A program made the position numbers and the translations under genes. Below the pieces are notes generated by a model. The model was not told the origin of the DNA, did not search any database, and saw nothing but the letters and a program-made list of their open reading frames with translations. Shown here piece after piece: positions 58,373 through 64,000 of a DNA stretch of 64,000 nucleotides; positions within the stretch are counted from its first letter, which is position 1; each line of letters starts with the position of its first letter. This DNA is from Pseudomonas sp. PSB18 (lineage in GTDB: Bacteria > Pseudomonadota > Gammaproteobacteria > Pseudomonadales > Pseudomonadaceae), in NCBI RefSeq assembly GCF_014596565.1, contig NZ_NOIN01000001.1, forward strand, positions 372,001 to 436,000, written 5' to 3'.

Positions 58373-59311
58373 GTGAAAATCCGTCTTTCGATCCTCAGCC
58401 TGTTCATCGCTTTCTCAGGCGCGCTTATCACGCAGAACATCAACGCGCAGGAAACCATCGCAGCCCCACGAGACACGTCAAAATTGCAAGTCGCTTCGGG
58501 CAGCGCGATGTTGCTGGATCTGCAGACGGATAAAGTCGTCTACTCCAGCAATCCGGATGTGGTGGTCCCCATCGCATCGGTGACCAAACTGATGACCGGG
58601 CTGATCGTGCTGGACGCCAAGCAGGACCTGAACGAGTACATCTCCATCACCATTACCAACACCCCGGAAATGAAAGGGGTGTTTTCCCGGGTCAAGCTCA
58701 ACAGCGAACTGTCGCGTCGTGACGTCTTGCTGATTGCGCTGATGTCTTCGGAGAACCGCGCCGCCGCCAGCCTCGCGCATCATTACCCGGGCGGTTACGC
58801 AGCGTTCATCGCCGCCATGAACGCCAAGGCCAAGGCGCTGGGCATGACCAGCACCCACTATGTCGAGCCGACCGGCCTGTCGATCCATAACGTTTCCACC
58901 GCCAGGGACCTGACCAAGTTGCTGATCGCCGCTCGCAAATACCCCCTGCTGAGCGAATTGAGCACCACCAAGGAAAAAACCGTCACCTTCCGCAAGCCGG
59001 TCTACAGCCTGGGCTTTCGCAACACCGATCACCTGATCCACAAGGACAACTGGGATATTCAGTTGACCAAGACCGGCTTCACCAACCAGGCCGGTCACTG
59101 CCTGGTGCTGGTGACGAAAATGGGCAATCGCCCGATGGCCCTGGTTATTCTCGATGCCTTTGGCAAATACACCCATTTCGCCGACGCCAGCCGGATTCGC
59201 AGCTGGGTGGAAACGGGCAAGAGCAGCAACGTTCCAGCGGTCGCGATGCAGTACAAAGCGGCGAAGAACCTAAAGAGTCGCCAGAGCGGCGTGGTCGAAG
59301 CCTCCAAGTAA
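58373..59311 (+). CDS. pbpG: D-alanyl-D-alanine endopeptidase (PBP7-type)
   Basis: GTG 58373 (after GAG, nine bases away) starts a signal peptide ([20 protein letters not shown], cleavage near NAQ) and gives 312 residues; the upstream frame is not needed. S11-type penicillin-binding motifs: SVTKLM (SxxK), SSENRA (SxN) and [11 protein letters not shown] (KTG). It cleaves peptidoglycan cross-links in the periplasm. Length fits PbpG/DacD-like enzymes without a long C-terminal anchor. Confidence 0.94.
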   Translation: MKIRLSILSLFIAFSGALITQNINAQETIAAPRDTSKLQVASGSAMLLDLQTDKVVYSSNPDVVVPIASVTKLMTGLIVLDAKQDLNEYISITITNTPEMKGVFSRVKLNSELSRRDVLLIALMSSENRAAASLAHHYPGGYAAFIAAMNAKAKALGMTSTHYVEPTGLSIHNVSTARDLTKLLIAARKYPLLSELSTTKEKTVTFRKPVYSLGFRNTDHLIHKDNWDIQLTKTGFTNQAGHCLVLVTKMGNRPMALVILDAFGKYTHFADASRIRSWVETGKSSNVPAVAMQYKAAKNLKSRQSGVVEASK

Positions 59312-59331
59312 TTGATGAATGCGACGGCATC

Positions 59332-59361
59332 TGTGGCGAGGGGATTTATCCCCTCGCCACA
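59332..59361. repeat. GGCGAGGGGAT palindrome, copy 5, probable terminator
   Basis: TGTGGCGAGGGGATTTATCC and the inverse form a perfect hairpin after pbpG, before a convergent small gene. Confidence 0.88.
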
Positions 59362-59416
59362 ATGGCTCATAAATCATAGAGAGCAGCATTACCCGCCCCG
59401 TTGGGCTTTCTTTCCC

Positions 59417-59623
59417 TCAATGCTTCAGGTCACCGAGCGGGTCATAGGCCTTGGCCCGGGATTCGCCGTGCTCGTCCTTCTCATCACGAGGAGCCTTGGC
59501 CGGCCCGATGGGATCGACTTGCGGATCATCGAGATCCGGGGAATCGGGATCGAACCCCAACTCATCATCAGCGGACGAGTGCTCGGAAGAATGGGGCCCC
59601 GTGGGCGTTTTCGACTGTGCCAT
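59417..59623 (-). CDS. small acidic conserved protein
   Basis: A 68-residue protein with AAGGAGG six bases before ATG 59623, a very good ribosome site. It is hydrophilic and Asp/Pro/Ser-rich (DDELGFDPDSPDLDDPQVDP) with a KAYDPLGDLKH end; likely disordered. No signal peptide. I recall similar short proteins annotated as hypothetical in Pseudomonas. Function is unknown. Confidence 0.75.
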   Translation of the reverse strand: MAQSKTPTGPHSSEHSSADDELGFDPDSPDLDDPQVDPIGPAKAPRDEKDEHGESRAKAYDPLGDLKH

Positions 59624-59723
59624 ACCTGCCTCCTTGAATCACGGCCCGGACAGTCCGGACCCTGACGATAAGAGTTTCAGGCGTACCGGGTCGTGCCCGG
59701 CAGGTGACGAACGGGGCAAGTCA

Positions 59724-60401
59724 TCAATGCGCTGCACCCAGAGCCTTGGTGGCACGCGCCGCTGCCTGCTCCTGCCCTGCCCCGGCCAGCTCATCCGCCG
59801 CTTTCAACCAGCGCTGCGGGTTGACGTTGGCCGGAAGCTGCGTGGGGCGCTGGAGCAGTACCGCCCAGCCGCCGGCGTCCTTGAAGGCCGACTCGAACCC
59901 ACTGAAGCTCATCAACAGCCTCCGGTTCATGCCCGAACGCAGCAAGACCGTGCGCTTCTGCCGGTTATAGCCGGCAAGAATCCCGTAACGAGGCCCGGAC
60001 CATAACGCCGTGCCTTCGGTGTAGCGCAGCAACACCGGGTTCCCCGCGGCGACCTGCTCCAACAAGGCGGACAGTTCACTGTCGAGGGGATACACCACCA
60101 ACCCATACTCTCGCGCCAGGGTCTGCATAGTCTGCTGCAAGCCGGCTTCGCCACCTGGCAGGTGCAATGGTTTCTCCAGCAACCCCGGGGTAATCACCGT
60201 ACCTTGCGCGGTCAACACGGCGGCCAGGGATTGTGGCGCCCCCTGGTACATATCGCCGCGATAGAACGGCACGCTGTTGAGCTCCACCCGTTCGGGCAGG
60301 CGCTGGATCTGAGGCGACACACTGCCTGCGCAACCCGCCAGGGCCACAAGACAGGCGGCCGCGAATACCAGTGATCGAAAAGAGGGAATGACCGGCAACA
60401 T
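59724..60401 (-). CDS. C39-like peptidase-fold lipoprotein, catalytic Cys absent
   Basis: A 225-residue protein with a lipoprotein signal (LVFAAACLVALAGC, Cys24). The body resembles the cysteine peptidase C39-like fold, but the usual YQCGPAAL motif reads YQGAPQSL, with Gly54 for Cys, and the usual His-containing HWVVVTGY strand reads GPRYGILAGYN. A C-terminal helical segment (ANVNPQRWLKAADELAGAGQ) resembles a single TPR unit. It is probably a non-enzymatic envelope protein. The function is unknown. Confidence 0.72.
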   Translation of the reverse strand: MLPVIPSFRSLVFAAACLVALAGCAGSVSPQIQRLPERVELNSVPFYRGDMYQGAPQSLAAVLTAQGTVITPGLLEKPLHLPGGEAGLQQTMQTLAREYGLVVYPLDSELSALLEQVAAGNPVLLRYTEGTALWSGPRYGILAGYNRQKRTVLLRSGMNRRLLMSFSGFESAFKDAGGWAVLLQRPTQLPANVNPQRWLKAADELAGAGQEQAAARATKALGAAH

Positions 60402-60624
60402 GATGAGTCTCTAGTTCAGGTACCCGATGAACGGGTCAGGCTTGGGCCGTCGATCATAAAGCGCGCACTGGCCCGGGTATAGCCTTAAACAGCAGTCTCG
60501 CTGCCGCGATAGAACGAACCGGTTCGTCGGCCGGGCATCGCGAACCACTGCCTGCAACACTTGAACGACTAGACTGTCCATTGAACTGAGTGCGTTGCCC
60601 CTACCGGGGCTGAGGGAGGCCCAC

Positions 60625-60789
60625 ATGAGCCTGACAACGACAATCCTGATGCTGGTATTCGGCTGGCTGAGCGTAGCGGCGGCCATGCTGTGGGGCGTGC
60701 TGCGGATCACCCGTCGCCATCATCATCCGTCCCCATCGAGCACGGAAAAGACCACGGAAGCCAGCCAGCGCCACGCCGCGGCCCACTGA
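60625..60789 (+). CDS. 54-residue single-pass membrane peptide
   Basis: ATG 60625 follows GGGAGG by six bases. One membrane helix (TTTILMLVFGWLSVAAAMLW) is followed by a basic, His/Ser-rich tail (RITRRHHHPSPSSTEKT). Product unknown; possible partner of the adjacent TerC protein is only a guess. It ends 21 bases before a shared bidirectional terminator. Confidence 0.7.
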   Translation: MSLTTTILMLVFGWLSVAAAMLWGVLRITRRHHHPSPSSTEKTTEASQRHAAAH

Positions 60790-60809
60790 CCGCCACTTTT
60801 CAAAGAACT

Positions 60810-60846
60810 GCAAAAGCCGCCCTGGTTGGACCCGGGCGGCTTTTGC
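60810..60846. terminator. bidirectional terminator between the 54-residue peptide and terC
   Basis: GCAAAAGCCGCCC and GGGCGGCTTTTGC form a 13-base perfect stem with flanking A/T runs. Confidence 0.9.
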
Positions 60847-60858
60847 ATGCCTGGTCAC

Positions 60859-61608
60859 TCAGGCTTCGTTGCCCAACGCCCTTTGCCGGGCCCGACGGGC
60901 CATCATGTTCAGGACCTCGATCGCAGCCGAGAACGCCATGGCAGCGTAGATGTAGCCCTTGGGCACATGAGCACCGAAACCTTCGGCGATCAGCGTCATG
61001 CCGATCATGATCAGGAAGCCAAGCGCCAACATGACCACCGTTGGGTTGTTATTGATGAATCGGGCCAGGGGTTCGGCCGCCAACAGCATCACCAGCACCG
61101 ACACCACTACCGCGATGATCATGATCGGCAAGTGCTCGGTCATGCCTACGGCCGTGATGATGCTGTCGATGGAGAACACCAGGTCGAGCATCAGGATCTG
61201 ACCGATTGCGGCGGCAAATCCGAGGGTCACGCCAGACGTGGCCGACTTCGGATCATTTGGCGCGGGGTCCATGCTGTGGTGGATCTCGGTGGTGGCCTTC
61301 CACAACAGGAACAGGCCACCGGCGATCAGGATCATGTCCTTCCAGGAGAACGCCTGGCCGAGGATTTCGATGACCGGCTCCGTCAACTGCACAATGAACG
61401 CGATGGTGCTCAACAAGCCCAGGCGCAGGATCAGCGCCATGCCGATACCGATCCGCCGCGCCTTGGCACGATGCTGCTCGGGCAGCTTATTGGTCAGGAT
61501 CGAAATGAAGATCAGGTTATCGATACCCAGCACGATTTCCATGACGACCAGGGTCGCCAGGGCGATCCAGGCAGTGGGGCTGGCAGCGAGTTGTAAAAGA
61601 TAGTCCAT
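60859..61608 (-). CDS. TerC-family integral membrane protein
   Basis: A 249-residue protein with about seven helices and the TerC motif [18 protein letters not shown] plus the second acidic motif [17 protein letters not shown]. These Asp residues are thought to handle divalent metals such as manganese. Related to Alx/YkoY-type exporters rather than tellurium resistance specifically. A single-gene unit next to a small lipoprotein gene on the same strand. Confidence 0.9.
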   Translation of the reverse strand: MDYLLQLAASPTAWIALATLVVMEIVLGIDNLIFISILTNKLPEQHRAKARRIGIGMALILRLGLLSTIAFIVQLTEPVIEILGQAFSWKDMILIAGGLFLLWKATTEIHHSMDPAPNDPKSATSGVTLGFAAAIGQILMLDLVFSIDSIITAVGMTEHLPIMIIAVVVSVLVMLLAAEPLARFINNNPTVVMLALGFLIMIGMTLIAEGFGAHVPKGYIYAAMAFSAAIEVLNMMARRARQRALGNEA

Positions 61609-61636
61609 GGGTCAGTCCTGGCTCGATGTGACGGGG

Positions 61637-61900
61637 TTAGATGGCTTGGTTGGAAGAGTCGGCCTTGTCAGCGTCCTGCGCCGGTTCTTTCTTGGGGCTG
61701 ATCAACCCGCCGGTGGCGTCGTTCAGCGCCTGCTCGGCAGCCTTGTGGGTATCGTCGATGGCCTTCTTGGCCGCATCGACCGCCTGTTCCTTCAACTGCT
61801 GGGCCAATTGTTCCGCGCTTTTTTCAGCCTGCTCACAGCCCACGAGAGCCAGTGAAGACATCGCCAGCAAGGCTGCAAGCCCCAAGGATTTGTATGTCAT
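61637..61900 (-). CDS. small helical lipoprotein
   Basis: ATG 61900 gives 87 residues; the long frame upstream is not coding. Signal peptide LAALLAMSSLALVGC has a lipobox with Cys22, followed by one amphipathic helix (SAEQLAQQLKEQAVDAAKKA) and a short Lys/Asp tail. It lies 28 bases upstream of terC and could be co-transcribed. Function is unknown. Confidence 0.82.
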   Translation of the reverse strand: MTYKSLGLAALLAMSSLALVGCEQAEKSAEQLAQQLKEQAVDAAKKAIDDTHKAAEQALNDATGGLISPKKEPAQDADKADSSNQAI

Positions 61901-62035
61901 GGATAGATGCCTCTGAGGAAACACGGAGCCCGAAGATGGCTCACCAATGGCCAGGGATTCTAGAGACGACGACACTTCAGGAAAATTCGTATTTTCAGCG
62001 GTTATACTTCGATTTTTACGAATCCAAGTGAACCC

Positions 62036-62929
62036 ATGCTCAATTATCGACAACTGCATTACTTCTGGGTGGTGGCCAAAACGGGCAGCATCGTGCGGGC
62101 GTGCGAGCAGTTGAACCTGACTCCACAAACCATCAGCGGGCAGATCTCCCTGTTCGAGCAGACGTATAACATCAAATTGTTTCGCCGCGTCGGACGGCAA
62201 CTGGAGCTGACCGAAGCCGGTCGCCAGACGCTGCCCTACGCCGAGCACATGTTCCAACTGGGAGGCGAACTGGAGCTGATGCTCCGGGCCCAGCCCAACG
62301 AACAGCAGACGCTGTTCCGGGTCGGGGTGGCGGACGTGGTGCCCAAGTCCATCGTCTATCGACTGCTGGCGCCGACCATGGAACTGAGCGAACCGCTGCG
62401 CATCACCTGCCGCGAGGACAAACTCGAACGGCTGCTGGCTGACCTGGCGATCCAGCGCCTGGACCTGGTGATTTCCGACAGTCCGATGCCCAGTCACCTG
62501 GACATCAAGGGCTACAGCCAGAAACTGGGGGAATGCGGCATCAGCTTCTTCGCCACCGCCGCACTGGCCGAACGCTACGGGCAGGATTTTCCCCGCGGCC
62601 TGCAGGACGCCCCCCTGCTGATTCCCGGCCCGGAAACCGTGGTCCGCAGCCGCCTGCAACGCTGGTTCGCCGAGCAACAGATCCAGCCGCGCATCGTAGG
62701 TGAGTTCGACGACAGTGCGTTGATGCAGGCCTTCGGTCAGTCAGGCAGCGGAATTTTCATCGGCCCGAGCGTGATCGCCGAAGAAGTGAAGCGCCAATAC
62801 GGCGTGCAGGAGATCGGCCAGACCGACGCGGTGAGCGAGTCGTTCTATGCCATCTCCGTGGAACGCAAGGTCAGTCATCCGGGCATCGTCGCGATTGCCG
62901 AAGGCGCACGTCGTGAGTTGTTCCACTAA
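62036..62929 (+). CDS. NhaR-like LysR-family regulator
   Basis: A 297-residue LysR protein. Its start, MLNYRQLHYFWVVAKTGSIV, with TPQTISGQISLFEQ and LFRRVGR, is NhaR-like; NhaR activates Na+/H+ antiporter genes in response to sodium. The effector domain follows (FRVGVADVVPKSIVYRLL). No antiporter gene is adjacent; the divergent small lipoprotein gene (135-base gap) could be a target. Its stop overlaps the convergent MFS gene. Confidence 0.85.
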   Translation: MLNYRQLHYFWVVAKTGSIVRACEQLNLTPQTISGQISLFEQTYNIKLFRRVGRQLELTEAGRQTLPYAEHMFQLGGELELMLRAQPNEQQTLFRVGVADVVPKSIVYRLLAPTMELSEPLRITCREDKLERLLADLAIQRLDLVISDSPMPSHLDIKGYSQKLGECGISFFATAALAERYGQDFPRGLQDAPLLIPGPETVVRSRLQRWFAEQQIQPRIVGEFDDSALMQAFGQSGSGIFIGPSVIAEEVKRQYGVQEIGQTDAVSESFYAISVERKVSHPGIVAIAEGARRELFH

Positions 62930-64000
62930 GCGTGGACGGGTCGGGGCTTGAACGTCATCAGCAACAACGCCAACAGGATCGATACCAGAATGAAACCGGC
63001 CGCCGCAAAACCGACGCTGCCCAGGCCCAGTGTATCGATGACCCGCCCGCCGACCATCGCCCCCAGGCCAATGCCCAGGTTGGCACCGGCAATATTCAGC
63101 GACGCGGCAAAGGCTGGCGCTTCGGGGGCGGCCTTCATCAGTCGCACATGACTGACCAGGAACAGAGCGGCCTGGGTCACGCCCCAGATCGCCATTGCTG
63201 CGGCCAACCACAGGGTCGAATGAATGCTCGGCACCAATGCCACCATGCCGCCGATCATGAACAGGCAGAACACCATCGATGCGATCAGCGGGTGCCGGTC
63301 CACCGCTCGGCCTCCCAGGGAGTTGCCCAGCAGCCCCACGGCGCCGAACCCCATCAGGCACCAGCCCACGAGCGTGCCATCGAAGCCTGCGAGGCGCTCG
63401 AGGATGTCGGCCAGGTAGGTGTAGGCCGTGAACATGCCGCTGAACACCAGAATCGACAACAGCACATGGCCTTGCATCAACGGGCTGCGCAGAATCTTGA
63501 ACTGCGAGCGGAAGCTGACCTGATGCAAGTGCAGGTTGGTTTTCGGCAGGTAGATAAACAGCAGTAACGCCTTGGCGAAAGCGATGACGGCCAGGATCGC
63601 GAACGCACTGCGCCAGCCGAACGCATCGGATATCAGCGTACCCACCGGGATCCCGAATACCGTGGCGCAGACGATGCCGAAGCCGATCCGGGCGATGGCG
63701 CGCCCGGCGTACTGCGGCCCGACGATGTCTACCGCCGTTTCGCTGGCCAGCGCCCAGAACACCGGAAGGCCCAGGGCCGGGATCAACCGGGCAACGGCCA
63801 TGACCCAGATATCGGGGGCAACGGCCGCCAATGTATTGGCCAGGCCGAACATCAGCAGTACGCTGATAAACAGCCTGCGCCGCTCGAAACGGGCAAACCA
63901 GGCTGTCAGGAATGGACCGAACGCCGCCACCGTAAACGCGAACAGTGTCACCAGCAATCCCGCCTGGGGAATGCTGACGTGCAGGTCGCGAGCGATGGAT
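62926..64000 (-). CDS. MFS transporter (sugar/drug efflux AraJ-type), 5' end outside the window
   Basis: The frame is open to the right edge, so the N-terminus is missing; about 358 residues are visible, with MFS helices such as LVTLFAFTVAAFGPFLTAWF (helix 2) and loop ARFERRRLF, plus later GVTQAALFLVSHVRLMKAA and a C-terminal FKPRPVHA. It belongs to the DHA1-like efflux branch. The four-base overlap with the NhaR-like gene (convergent stops) is visible at 62926-62929. Confidence 0.88.
   Translation of the reverse strand, partial: SIARDLHVSIPQAGLLVTLFAFTVAAFGPFLTAWFARFERRRLFISVLLMFGLANTLAAVAPDIWVMAVARLIPALGLPVFWALASETAVDIVGPQYAGRAIARIGFGIVCATVFGIPVGTLISDAFGWRSAFAILAVIAFAKALLLFIYLPKTNLHLHQVSFRSQFKILRSPLMQGHVLLSILVFSGMFTAYTYLADILERLAGFDGTLVGWCLMGFGAVGLLGNSLGGRAVDRHPLIASMVFCLFMIGGMVALVPSIHSTLWLAAAMAIWGVTQAALFLVSHVRLMKAAPEAPAFAASLNIAGANLGIGLGAMVGGRVIDTLGLGSVGFAAAGFILVSILLALLLMTFKPRPVHA

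Overview
The window looks like a chromosomal segment of a Pseudomonas of the fluorescens group. The evidence is high GC coding sequence, the ppiD-hupB-lon-clpX-clpP-tig-tRNA-folD order, a complete leucine/isovalerate (liu) cluster, PrrF-type and CrcY-type small RNAs, and many Pseudomonas REP/REPIN palindromes. Most of it is core or semi-core chromosome. I see no prophage, plasmid, transposase, integrase, rRNA or CRISPR array.

Layout. 1-7.1 kb: a nitrogen-compound catabolic cluster with an RpiR-type regulator, cysteine hydrolase, glutamine-synthetase-like ligase, N-formylglutamate amidohydrolase-like enzyme, APC permease and a second aruF/aruG-like succinyltransferase pair behind a perfect palindrome. 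7.1-8.95 kb: an AT-richer three-gene unit (helical protein, cupin-like protein, 60-residue peptide) closed by a strong terminator; it is the least explained piece of the window. 9-22.1 kb: an oxaloacetate decarboxylase-like gene, an acyl-CoA dehydrogenase/LysR pair and the liu regulon (liuR, liuE, acyl-CoA synthetase, liuABCD) with LiuR-type operators. A sigma54-driven CrcY sRNA lies between liuE and the synthetase. 22.1-24.9 kb: an S24-fold repressor without its self-cleavage residues, a DUF6124 protein, a Fur-controlled PrrF sRNA and an M14 carboxypeptidase.

25-28 kb: catalase-like peroxidase plus cytochrome b561, divergent from an ECF sigma/anti-sigma pair, with two matching promoters between them. 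28.1-36 kb: an IclR regulator divergent from an operon for a polyamine/opine-type ABC transporter and a three-subunit flavin dehydrogenase resembling opine oxidase or HCN synthase. 36-47.4 kb: a leucine-rich-repeat protein kinase, YebC, a short orphan VgrG, a second b561, a PLP enzyme, fadH, a nitrilase-fold protein lacking catalytic residues with an AraC regulator, a 28-residue ORF and a DUF2242 lipoprotein.

47.6-58.1 kb: the protein quality-control block ppiD, hupB, lon, clpX, clpP, tig, three tRNAs and folD. A decayed tRNA-Asp lies between ppiD and hupB. 58.3-64 kb: pbpG, small conserved proteins, a C39-like lipoprotein that seems inactive, a TerC-type membrane protein, a small lipoprotein, a NhaR-like regulator and a truncated MFS transporter at the right edge.

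Two palindromic repeat families fill many gene ends: a REPIN type with core GGGAGCGAGCCTGCTCGCGA, and a shorter one with core GGCGAGGGGATTTATCCCC. All functional calls rest on reading motifs and recalled family knowledge; no database search was possible.
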